Source of the DNA: Climacium dendroides
Lineage: Eukaryota; Streptophyta; Bryopsida; Hypnales; Climaciaceae
Direction: 5' to 3'
Length of the DNA: 64,000 nt
Assembly (NCBI GenBank): GCA_950106755.1
Contig: OX467088.1
Coordinates: 7,920,001 to 7,984,000, forward strand
Positions 46,954-58,360 of this stretch are shown piece after piece; position 1 is the stretch's first letter; each line of letters starts with the position of its first letter. The notes beneath the pieces were generated by a model. The model did no database searches and had not been told where the DNA came from. It saw only the letters and a list, made by a program, of their open reading frames with translations. A program made the position numbers and the translations under genes.

Positions 46954-49587
46954 TTACAAAATTAGCGACCTATAGTACATGTCTGACACTTCACAATGTA
47001 CTGGAATGCTATGTATAGTCGGTCTCAATGTGTGCAGTCGAAGTTGTTCACTTTCCCCTCTATAGTGCTTGTTGCCACAGGAGCATAGAAATGGCATCCT
47101 CAGACCGTTTTCAGTATAAAACGTGCACCCATAATCCCATGTGAGTTCCTCTCCCGCCCGCACTTCCCGATTTGTAAAGAAAGCCACCTGCGAGACCTTA
47201 GTAGTAATGAGAAACACTTCCTCTTCATGCAATATGCAGTGCAGGCCGTCATTCACTCCCCATGTCTACTTCTTCCTCCCAAGGACGCTTTTGGCTTACT
47301 TACATGGTATAAAGTCGAAACATCGTATTCAATCAAAACTGGGATGTCCACCAGATTTGCATCCCCGCATCTGCCCTCGCATAGACATCAATTCTACAAC
47401 CATCGCGTCAGGGCATGTACTCGGCATTTTCAAAGCATGGAAAGCTAACTTTTACATAACTATAAAGAGAGTGAGGACATCACATGTGGTTCAACTAGTG
47501 CGAGACATTCATATATTTGGATGCGTCAATGGAAAGTAGTGAGTCATCTCCTTCAAAGACCTCTGACTGCCAATGTGCATCCAAAGCTAGAGCAAAATGC
47601 TGCCCTGTTCCCCGCCTCAGCAACTCAGCATTGGTTACAATTTCCCTACCGTATTCAAATACGAAGCATCCCCGGTGAAGTCTCTCCAACGTCCGAATGT
47701 CCCAACCTTTCGTATTGCTTGCATAGAACACCTGCAATGTTTGCCAAGCTATCAATACTTGGAAACTGCAACATCCACGTCAACTGATTCAGAGAAGAAT
47801 ACGGCAGGAGACAAATCGCTTCATGCAATGAACCCAAAGCTATAACATGAGGAAACACCGCTGCTGCCGAAACTGCACCGACCTCCAGTTGCTTCTGCAC
47901 GCCTCCTTGCACAACTTGATTACGACAAGGAGGCTTACAACCACACACACCGTAGCACTCCCGGATGTACAGTCTTTGAACATGGCCACCACATTTTCCC
48001 GTCCTCACTTTCCGGATAAGAGGGAAGCTCTGCACAACAAACGAGACCTCCGTTCCGTAGTGATCTCGGCTGTCTGAACTGCCGTGGCAAATGCACTCCA
48101 TGCACGTCATTTGGCCACGCTAGAAACCAAATGTCGTTTTGCAAACAAACATGCACTTCCTTGGTCATCAAACGTTAGTACTGTGGATAAGGCAAATGCG
48201 TAAGTACACTAGGAGTACATAGTGTGGTACTCTACTTACCTCTACCAAAAATCGGTCGCTCAAAGTATCGTTTCCAACATAAGCTGACCTTAGAATGGCT
48301 TCGGAGTAGACGGCGCCTTCAATGTCACTGCATTTTCTCTCAGAAGCTACAAAAGGACAAATGTGAGCAGAGCATGCTAATGCTAGAGCACCCACATTCA
48401 CGAATGACTGCAGTCGGAGTACCAGGCAATGTGTCCTCCTGCTCTTTTGCCGTTGCGTGGCTAGCATAGTTCGTTTCCTTCAAGACGATTTTAGAGAATG
48501 TACTATCTGAGGCTGACATGTTGGGTGCACCAACTACAAGGGAGCATAGTCCTGCCCATTGACACCGCAGTACTTGTTCTGAGTGTCTTCCTGAAAGTAG
48601 GACGTCTTCATGACAAAGCATACTAAAAACTCATAGACAAGACGTTGCCCCGGCATTCCTTTACAAAGAGCAGCATATTATGTTTGTGATCACAACATGC
48701 ATGAATCACAATTTGGAGAAGCACTAATGTCAAGAACTTCAGATTAGGTACATCTTTCACTATCTAAGTACTGAATTTCGAGTCCAAGGCCTTGAAGTGA
48801 GGAACATCGTCGTGGCCTATAGTAAACCCTGAAGCACTAGAAGTCGTTACTGAAGTATCCATTGAGAAGAAAACATATGTCACATACCGAGTGTTGAAGG
48901 CCCTCCAGTTTGTTGACCACGTATTCCAGTTGCGGGCAATTTCTTCATGGAGTTGCCGTCCACGTCATGTCCATGCACTTCAATATTGCTGAAGCTGACG
49001 GGAAAACCCCAGCTCCTTAGCCACTTGGGATTCACGACTCCGCAATGAGAGTGAGCGCATATAGAAGATGTTTTGAACCATTGCATCGTACACCATGGGT
49101 GATACGTGTGCCTGCAACTGCAAAGCACGACATCTCCATGAGAAAAAGGTTCCTGGCATGCGGCACAAAGCGGCTGCTGTAACATGATGTCTTCCATTAC
49201 AGTACTGAGTAGAGCCTCTGTGGTATTCACCAATGGATGTGGGTGGAGTAGTACTCCATCCCCTCCACGTGCCAAGTCTTGCAAATGTTCTTCTAAAGCT
49301 GTCAGCTGTGTTTGGGTACCCAAAATCTTTCCAATGACGTTGTCGAGAGCCGTCTTGCAGCTAGCCTCTGTTGTGGTCAACTCCGCGGACTTCTTTGAAT
49401 GCCCTTCCAGTAACCTCTTGAAAATGGCAGATCCACTGTCCTCTCCCATCTCTTTCATTGTCTCCTGCACTTCCTGAATTCTGAGGACACTCGCACGAAG
49501 TTGATCAGCTGTAAGGTCGGCTTTTGTTCGGAGGTCTTTTGTGTCGGCCTCGAACTTATTGAGTGATTCGTTCAACAAATTCACCAA
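46954..49587 (-). pseudogene. Coiled coil + RING-like + SUVR-type SET methyltransferase gene, truncated
   Basis: Predicted to be a histone H3K9 methyltransferase-like protein. Exon 1 (48890-49587) encodes a long coiled coil, then CAACQEPFSHGDVVLCSCRH and TYHPWCTMQWF, a RING-like zinc domain. A donor GTATGT at 48889 and acceptor at 48591 join it in frame to an exon with GRHSEQVLRCQWAGL. Further exons give a pre-SET part (CMECICHG, IRECYGVCGCKPPCRNQVVQ, 47883-48119), the SET N-half (NTKGWDIRTLERLHRGCFVF, then LDAHWQSEVF, from 47731), RCGDANLVDIPV (ending 47304) and VAFFTNREVRAGEELTWDYG with post-SET CSCGNKHYRG (from 47187). The order and spacing match plant SUVR proteins. The NHxC stretch between 47390 and 47505 contains in-frame stops, so this copy is probably inactive. 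The N-terminus stops at the CACTA end (49589). Confidence 0.72.
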
Positions 49588-49860
49588 CCACTATAAGAAA
49601 ACTGCATTTTTGGGGTTGTTTTCCAAAAACGTGCAGTTGTTTTTTTAGACATTACTACGTCACTTGATTGACAACCAGTGGAGTCTGAATTTTGTGCAAT
49701 GTCGGAGAAGATGGGCTACGTTTTTAGAAAAACACGTTCACATCACGAAAAACATGCCTATTTTGGGTGATGTTGAAAAAAACATGACAAAATTTTTCCG
49801 GACATCTACAACAACAAGTTAAGTCCACATCAACAACTGCGTTTGTTTTCACTGCGTCAG

Positions 49861-50339
49861 ACGTCAATCCAGTCACTGTTGACTGCGGGTAGATGCTGCC
49901 CTAAGCCAAAAAAGGCAGGGAAGGGCAGGTGCTCCCAAGGAAGACCCAAAAAAGGGCTTGGATGAATTGGATGGATGTTTCAAGGTATAAGTGCAGGGCT
50001 GATTATGGATTTTTGGGTGTTTCTTATATAGACTTTTATAGTGACCACAACATGTATAACAAATTGTAAAATGGATGGGAACATAGTCTACTTCATTCTT
50101 AAAAGATGTCAACATAGTTTAAAATTTATTTGGCAAAATTTTCACTAAAAAAATGTAATAAAATTACATTTACAAGAGAAAGATGTTTGCAATTATTAAT
50201 AACATTTGTGGACAACAAAGGTTTGTCAAAGAATGGATGCACTAGGCAAATGATGCTAATTGCATCTACAATATCAAACATGGAAGGTTAAATATTTTGC
50301 TTTACATTCTTTCACACTCATAGGATTCATCAAATGAAT
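49861..50339. other. Left subterminal noncoding part of the CACTA element
   Basis: Follows the ACGTC-rich left end and precedes the 290-bp tandem array. AT-rich, with no coding frame of note. Confidence 0.5.
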
Positions 50340-51420
50340 GACTTTTGAAATAATGTGGTCTTCTTCATTTTTTGGCTTTGGATTCCTTGAATTAGTTTCA
50401 AAGGCTTTTTCAAATAAACAAAGTGAACCCTTTTCCCGGGTTTTATCATCCTATACCAATTTTTTTCTGGGTGCATATTTTTTTTGGCTTTCTCTATTTC
50501 ACTTTTCGATTGAGAATATGCATGTATAGACTAAAGACTTGGCATTTTCTTCCAAGGCCAAATTACCATGTACCCTTCATTTTCCCTCTTCCTTGAAAAA
50601 AAAAATAATGTCACTGGACATGGAGCCCTTTGAAATAATGTAGCCTTCTTCATTTTTTGGCTTTAGAGTCCTTCAATTAGTTTCAAAATCTTTTTCAAAT
50701 AAAAAAATTAAAGTGAACCCTTTTCCTGGGTTTTATCATCCTATACCAATTTTTTTTTGGGTTGCATATTTTTTTTGGCTTTCTCTATTTCACTTTTCGA
50801 TTGAGAATATGCATGTATAGACTAAAGACTTGGCATTTTCTTCCAAGGCCAAATTGCCATGTACCCTTCATTTTCCCTCTTCCTTGAAAAAAAAATAATG
50901 CCATTGGACATGGAGCCCTTTGAAATAATGTAGCCTTCTTCATTTTTTGGCTTTAGAGTCCTTCAATTAGTTTCAAAATCTTTTTCAAATAAAAAAATTA
51001 AAGTGAACCCTTTTCCCGGGTTTTACCATCCTATACCATTTTCTTTTCGTTTGCATATTTTTTTTGGCTTTCTCTATTTCACTTTTCGATTGAGAATATG
51101 CATGTATAGACTAAAGACTTGGCATTTTCTTCCAAGGCCAAATTGCCATGTACCCTTCATTTTCCCTCTTCCTTTAAAAAAAAAAATAATGTCACTGGAC
51201 ATGGAGCCCTTTGAAATAATGTAGCCTTCTTCATTTTTTGGCTTTAGAGTCCTTCAATTAGTTTCAAAATCTTTTTCAAATAAAAAAATTAAAGTGAACC
51301 CTTTTCCCGGGTTTTACCATCCTATACCAATTTTTTTTTTGGTTTGCATATTTTTTTTGGCTTTCTCTATTTCACTTTTCGATTGAGAATATGCATGTGT
51401 AGAATAAAGACATGGCATTT
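50340..51420. repeat. ~290-bp tandem repeat, almost four copies
   Basis: Direct copies beginning near 50343, 50630, 50921 and 51211, each opening with TTTGAAATAATGT.G(C/T)C, followed by TTCTTCATTTTTTGGCTTT, an AAAGTGAACCCTTTTCC segment and a GATTGAGAATATGCATGT segment. The copies are highly similar, differing mainly in homopolymer length. The last copy is truncated. It lies between the left end of the CACTA element and the 3' end of the TNP2-type gene. Confidence 0.94.
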
Positions 51421-51928
51421 TTTTTAATTGATTTAATTGTTTTATTTTCCATTATTTTTTTATATGGATGTCAGTCGTACCTACCTATAGTAGACATCAC
51501 ATGGACTTTTGCATGTCAAATTGATATATAACATTATTTTTTCTTCATTTCTAACCATACCTTTGAGAAACCCTTCTTTCTTAAGTTCATTTTTACAATT
51601 TTTTTGTGGACAATTCTTTTCTCTTTTTCTATGGTACAAGAAAAATGTAGAGGCACTTGGAAGTGAAAATGTCCATGCAAACATGGTGAATTGCTAATGT
51701 GGAAGTGGAAATGAACAACAATTTCTCAAACATATCTTACCCTCATAAACATGGAAAATTAGATGTTATGCTCATTTACAGCATGCATGTCATGCACTAA
51801 TACTAAACCTGTCAATGAGGATGCCAACTTAGACGTCTCCTGAAATTGTTTTCTTCTCACAGAAGACATCTTATGCTACATTCCGCTGGACAAGGCAGCT
51901 CTACTTCTGCGATTTCAGTTCTTGAACT
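51421..51928. other. Noncoding DNA 3' of the TNP2-type gene
   Basis: AT-rich stretch between the tandem array and the end of the transposase gene. It should include the transposase 3' UTR close to 51928. Confidence 0.45.
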
Positions 51929-54900
51929 CTATGCTTCTTCTTCCAATTCTGAAGCTTCCTCTTCTTCTCTATTGTCCTCCCTTGCTACTGAAACAAAGAC
52001 GCCACCATCTGCAGCTGCTTGTCTTACGGGATCTAAGTCAAGCATCTGCGGTTGGAGCCCAACAAAGTTTGAATCCCGACCCACATCTATCACACTAGGA
52101 ATTGGCTGGTGCACCTCTAATTGCCCACGTCTTCCCCTAACGTCTGTACGGCATACTATTTTCCAGCCTTGTCTTCTTGGATCATCAGAAAAAAAAACTT
52201 GTTGTACATGCAACGGGAATGCAAATGAGTCCGCATGCACTCGGCCATCCAAGCGGTTGAAGTTTGCCATGCTGAAGCCATATTGATCCCTCTTCATGTT
52301 TGGAAAGCGAGGATCTCGACTCTGCTGAATCCAATCACACACAAGGATTGTGGTGCAATGATTCCTGTAGTCAAGCTCTAGAATCTCTTCGATGTAGCCC
52401 ACGTACTCATTGGTTCTCTCTAGGGGTTGGCCATTGCGAACCCCCCATCGAAGTTGTTGAGAGAAAGAAGCCACAACACCTGAATTGCGTGTTACTAGTC
52501 CAGCTTCTGCACTACGCACGCGCAAGTGCATTCCAAATGCATACATTTGGCGGTGTGCGATAGCAAATCTCTGTGGTAGTTGGCTATATTGCACAATATC
52601 CAAATGAACATTTTCACCTTCATCTTGAAGCATTTTTACTTTTGTTGTCAACCAATTAGAGAAAGGAGGCAAGTCAAGCAATTCAATTGGATAATGCACG
52701 GCCATTGTAGGGTGTCGTCGCCTGAAGTCCCTTCTAAATATTTCCCTCTCCTGCCATCTTTGTGTTCTTGCAGCAATGTACTCCCTGCATGCAAGTATAC
52801 CAAAAATTAGCAAAACTAGTAGAAGAGACGGCTCAGGCGGCTCCTGTCTGCACAAGCGTTGACATGTATCGCCATGTCTGATCTGATGTCCAATTTCTCT
52901 ATTCTATGTCATGCCCTATGTCCCCAAATACATCAAAACAGACATCCTCTTTGACAAATGACGAGGACATGTTCCTCTGCTTTGTCTAATACAACATTGA
53001 CCTGAACAACAAAGGACCTACTGTATGAAAAGGTCATGGACTGCATGATCCCAAGATGCTTATAGAAGCTACATATATTTTGACTTTGGGAGACAAAGAA
53101 TTCGTCACACTCACTGGCGCCATTCTTCGAGACATGCTGCATTGTCTAAGACAAAAGCATGTGCGAAGCCACGAAACTGATCGGACATCTTACGCTTCCG
53201 CTTGCAATTTGAACGCAGAATTTCATCATTCATGGTTGCATCCTCATCTGGGTCCCATACGCGGTGGGATGTTCCTCTATATTGTCTCATGTACTCTGTG
53301 CAAAAACCAAGTGTGTCCTACATTTGGTACCCTTCTGCAATGCTACCTTCAGGATGCGCAAATGTTCTTACATAATCCTTCAATGTCTTCATGTAGCGCT
53401 CAATAGGGTACATCCACTTGCAATGAACTGGGCCACATTTGAACAACTGTTGAACCAAATGTGTCGGAAGGTGAGTCATGATGTTTAGAAATGTTGTTGG
53501 GAACTCCTTCTCCAACACGCAAGTGGCCATGACAACATCGCGCATCATTTCCTCCTCATCAGCTTCATGTACCTCTTTAGCACAGAGGCGCTGGAAAACT
53601 CTACTCATTTTGATTATAGCCAAACGCACGGTTTCATCCAAGACACCACGAACCGCTAGGGGAAGGATCTACCAATGACATTGCACACATACACAATAAT
53701 CAGTTTAGATTATGACCAGGGGCAGTGTAGGACAATGATAGAAGTCATTAGGCATTAGCCCTAACATGCACGAGCATTAGAATCAAAAACATTGGTACCC
53801 ACGTCAATTGTAATGTTTGAGCAGATCCAGCTACGTGTTTATTTTGACATCACATTTGTGAGAGTGGTGTCATTTGGTATGTTTGAAGGAACATACTTTT
53901 GGATTCTGAGAGTAAAATCTACTTTTTGCGCAATGACCATTTTATCAAAATTTCCAACAAGAGAGTTTTTTCAAGGTACCTGCTGCATTAGTACATGATA
54001 ATCATGTGTCTTCATGTATTGTAATTTTCCGTCCACCAAGCGCTTGTGAATGCTTCCCACATAGTTTGTGGGAGTTCTAATGTTCGATACAATTGCAATG
54101 AACTCCCTTCGTTCGTTAGGATTCAAGATGAATGGGGCATGTGGCATATAGAATTGGTCTTGCTGTCTTTGTGGGGCTTGCAACCAAATCTCTTCCCGAA
54201 TGCCTAGGTCCTCAGCATCCCTCCGACTTCCTGGACTATCATTCATTCCAAGTAAAGTCTTGACAATGTTTTCATACAAGTTCTTCTCACAATGCATGGG
54301 ATCAAGGACGTGGCGTTCCAACAAGTTCTGCAATTACAGACGCAATAATTCAACGCAAACATTTGTCAGTGAACTTACATTACAAAGCAACCTAAACTTA
54401 CAGTTCAAATGCTCATGTCCAAACAGTAGCCTCCAATGACGTCCATTCCAGCAGTCTCTTTGACATCATACTAGATTAGACATGCCACATACAACATGTG
54501 CATGTCTACACTTGTTGCATGCGTCGTCTACCTTGACGTCCTCAGCGTACAAAACATGTCAGAGACTTTATGTTTTACCTTCCAATAATCAAACTCATAG
54601 AAAGCACTCAAACGCTTCACCCCAGTTGTATGCATTGGATCATCAGGTCCATTCTCTTTTCCGCCCATATCCAAGTATGATTGTCACCATGCCGCATAGC
54701 GAATGACATCTTGCCCCGACATGATCCTTGGCACGCAACGGTGCTCCACCTTCACTAGAAGAAAAACGTGTCCGTTGCAACCCACTGAGATGCGACTATG
54801 TGTCCTATACAATTGAGATGCGACTGTAGCCCTCTGTATTTGCACCAAATTTCACGTGTATGTAGTTGTAGTCGCAAAGTAGTTGGAAAATGAAGAATAG

Positions 54901-57589
54901 GGTTACGATATTGTAACAGAAGAACTGACATGAGGTATTCTACATCCAGTATTCATCGCAGTTGTCCATGTGGACAACTATCCGCGAAGTAGAGTCCATC
55001 GTGAAAAAATGCAATCGCTCTGATTACAGGCTGCAACTAAAAACTAGAAGATTGCAACTTAGAAATGACTCAAATGCAACTAGGAATCAACTATAATGCA
55101 ACTAGAGCCTGACTACAGTGCAACTAAAAAACGATTCAAATGCAACTAGAGAACAAGTGCAATGCAACTAGAACATGATTGAAAGTCGATTCAATTGTCC
55201 CATATCAATTGTCAAGAATACCATCAGCTTGAACAAATAAGAATGGTAAGTTATAGCATTCTTGTGTAATGAATTTTGATAGTGAAATTCTAATATTTAT
55301 ATATTTTGTAGATTTTTACACTTTGTAGATTTCTACAATTTGTAGATTTCTATAATCTACAACTCTATAAATTATAACCAAGTCGCAAACTAAACCAGTT
55401 GTATGTCAATCGCAAACGAGTTGCACATCAATCGCAAACTAGTTGCAAACCAGTTGTATGTCAATCGCAAACTAGTTGCACTCTAGTCACAAACGAGTTG
55501 CACATCAATCGCAAACTAGTTGCACACCAATTGCAAACCATCAGTTGTATGTCAATCGCAAACTAGTTGCACTCTAGTCGCAAATGAGTTGCACATCAAT
55601 CGCAAACTAGTTGCACACCAGTTGTATGTCAATCGCAAATGAGTTGCACATCAATCGCAAACTAGTTGCACACCAATTGTATGTCAATCGCAAACCAATT
55701 GCACATTAGTCGCAAACCAGTTGCACACAAATAAGTGAAATAACTTCTACATCAGCAACCACATCACAGCAGTTCATCGACGAAGTTTTCCATTGCCTAT
55801 CGAATGACAAACAACCTCGCGACTGCAGTGCAACTCATGCGACTTGTCCACTGTGACTGTGGACTCCAGAATATCACCAAGTCGCAAACGTCCGATATGA
55901 CTACAAACCAGTCGCAAAACCCTGCTTTTTCTTCTAGTGCTTGCCATTAAATCTTCTATTCCGTCGATAAGGGTGGTTGCGAGGTAAATAACGACAGGCT
56001 CCACCATATACAATCTTCGAACCCCTTGTGCGTCCATTATGGAGCACATCACCTATCTTTGCCATGCGTGAATCTGTATCTGGTCCACAAGAAGGGCAGT
56101 CCCTATAGCCCTTGCAACAAAGTCCTAAAATCAACCCTAAAGCTGGGAAATCTGAGATTGTCCAGAACAGCAATGCGCGCAATGTAAAACTTTGACTTCC
56201 TATGGGTTGGGAGAAATCTTAGGCTCCAACACCATGCCACAATTCATACAACTCATTTAGTAGGGGGCGCATGAAGACGTCTATATTGTTAGAAGTAGGT
56301 GACTTCTTCCCTGAAATCAAAATGCACAAAGAGATGAAGAATTTCTTGGTGACAAACCATGGCTCTAGGTTGTAAATCAAGATTAGCACAGGCCATGTAG
56401 ACCAATTTGTGTTGTTCAACTTGAAAGGATTGACACCGTCTAAGGCCAAACCTAGACGGAGGTTGCGAATCTCAGAACCAAAGTTGCCAAAAGCGATGTC
56501 TGTATCAACATGTTTCCATGCAGGGCTGTCCACAACTGAGCGCATGATGCCGTCATTGCTGACATGTTTTTTATAGCCTGTCAGCATGCGTACTATCTCA
56601 GACGACCTCTACATGCGTTTAAGTCTAGGAATTAAAGGAAAATGCTGAATGACCTTGGACGGAACTTTGTCTGTCCCAAAAATCCAACGACCTTGGCCAC
56701 ACTTAGGGCAAGTGTTTAGGCTGGCATATTCGTCTTCAAAAAGTACACACCCATTAGGGCATGCGTGAACATTGTTGTAACTCAAGCCTAGGCGGCGAAT
56801 GCTTCGGCGTGCCTCATAGTGGTTGCCATGCAACTTGTTCCCCGATGGCAACAAATCCACATAAAGGAAGCGGAACAACTCATCAGTAAATTTGTTGCTC
56901 ACATGGAAGACATTGCACATGTTCATTAGGATAATAGTGGCTGAAATAATGCTTGTCTTTGAACCTGGAAAGACGGCTGTGGTTGCTTCTTGGTACAATT
57001 CGTCCAAGCCATCCATTGTGTCCGTAGCAATGTCATCCTCATCAACCCCTTCTTGCATAGGCCCAGACTCCTCGTGCAACGCATCCCCCCTATCAAAGGC
57101 CTCCATCACCTGACGTTGGACCTCATGATATTCATCCAAAGGAGGAGGAACGTCTTCTTGCATATCATTTCCAACATCTGCATGAATGTTGCCTATGTCA
57201 GGTGCCTCATCTGAACCAACACCTTCTCGAACATCATCGTCAAAAGCAACATCCTCCACCCATAGACCTCGAGAGGGGTAGCCATCCGGGGGGTCTCCCC
57301 CAAGGATGGATTCTTTGATGAAGGGATCCCGACCCACCGTTGCATGGTGTCGTCGAATAACTTCAATACTTTTTCGACATGAGCCCTTGCAATCTCTACA
57401 AGGACACCTGTAAGAGCGTATGTTGTTCTCAGTGGCCACTCGCAACTCCGTTTGCAATATCAAGTCACCTATAGGAATGTGGCGTAGTGTGCGACCATCA
57501 TCCGTAATTCGTATGGTGGTTTGACGTCGACGTGCATCTACATTGGTACGGTAGGCCATGGGCACTGTAGAGCTACTGCATGTGTACAC
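51929..57589 (-). pseudogene. CACTA TNP2-type transposase with DUF4218 and DUF4216 regions
   Basis: Catalytic CACTA transposase. The N-terminal part (56609-57589) has a Cys-rich zinc-binding start (YRCPCRDCKGSC) and a second Cys pair motif (NTCPKCGQGRW). The transposase core follows in the same frame: NNTNWSTWPVLILIYNLEPW, LFWTISDFPALGLILGL, CPSCGPDTDSRM and YLPRNHPYRRNRRFNGKH. After the nested element come ERHVLDPMHCEKNLYENIVK (54240-54330), a DUF4218-like block (53318-53641; THLPTHLVQQLFKCGPVHC) and a DUF4216-like C-terminus (51929-52800; GFSMANFNRLDG, QVFFSDDPRRQGWKIV). In-frame stops lie near 56608 (TAG), 56217 (TAA), 54673 (TGA) and 53316 (TAG). The 1187-bp element splits the exon after FNGKH. 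It is inactive as it stands but recognisable end to end. Confidence 0.9.
54753..55939. mobile_element. Non-autonomous CACTA-like element (CACTAG family), copy 2, TSD CTT
   Basis: Same ends as the copy at 43253-44235 (CACTAGAAGAAAAACGTG left; TTTTTCTTCTAGTG right), flanked by CTT (54750-54752 and 55940-55942). It is longer by about 200 bp because the central array of CGCAAAC.AGTTGCACA-type units (55380-55730) is expanded. It interrupts the TNP2 coding region. The high similarity between copies and the exact duplications point to recent activity. Confidence 0.95.
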
Positions 57590-58360
57590 AATTCATTTGA
57601 ACAATTTTCACTTGGATGGCAGAGCTCCTACACGAAGACATCATACTTGTTAATACTTGCTATGCAAACATATTGTCATGAAAGACGTCTTCTCTGACAT
57701 CTTCCACAACATTCTATATTTTTAGTGACATGATAATATTGTCATGAAAGACGTCTTCTTTGACATCCTCCACAGCATTTTAGATTATCAGTGACATGAT
57801 AGTAGATGTCTCTGCAGACGAGGATCATAGAGTGAAAGCCTTATTGTTCAAGTGTTGTTTGTATACCAAACATGCTTAGCAGGATTCCAAAATTTTCTGT
57901 GGTGTTCTCCAGTCTTTGGAAATGAGGAACGACGCAAACTAAGGGGAGTCATGCCAAGCTTCCTTGTCCATTTGTATCATTAATGCCTTTGCAAGCTCTA
58001 ATTGACATGTATACCTCCACCTATTATATGACTAGAAATTCTGGTCAGCTAATTCTCGAAGTGAGAAAAATTTCTTAGGATCTATGTATTGAAATTTCTC
58101 TATCATGCATGTGGTTTTACTAGAAAACATGAAAATTACAAAGCACATGTCACGACTGATGTCTGTCGTGACATCCAAGATGACGGTTTACAGTACGGAC
58201 CAAGTCAATCCATCATGATAGCTTCTTCTGTACGTGTCTCACGTGGATTTGTCAAAAAGAAAGGCAAACAGTAGACTCCATAGAACAGTTGATGGGCGCT
58301 GCAGACCTCATTTGCCTTCAAGATTTCAATTATTAGAGCTACGTTGTATCACTAACCGGA
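57590..58360. other. Divergent promoter region of the CACTA element
   Basis: Noncoding spacer between the head-to-head TNP2-type and TNPA-like genes. It contains a duplicated phrase ATTGTCATGAAAGACGTCTT (starting near 57672 and 57730) with neighbouring GACATC words, and GTCACGACTGATGTCTGTCGTGACATC near 58148-58174 split as two inverted GTCACGAC/GTCGTGAC arms. These may be regulatory. Confidence 0.5.

Larger units (their letters stand above)
40896..49588. mobile_element. Candidate two-gene transposon: RNase H-like transposase plus SET-domain protein
   Basis: Two convergent genes, a degenerate RNase H-like transposase (plus) and a coiled-coil/RING-like/SET gene (minus), are separated by about 490 bp. 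GTAC-containing words (TAGTAC, GTACTA, AGTACT) are strikingly dense in the noncoding parts of both genes: at least eight in 42731-42905, about eleven in 46740-46990 and four in 48178-48235. This shared signature is the main reason to treat both genes as one element. The outer limits are not defined: no terminal repeats or target duplication were found, and the right side is cut off by the CACTA end at 49589. Coordinates are therefore those of the coding evidence only. Confidence 0.5.
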
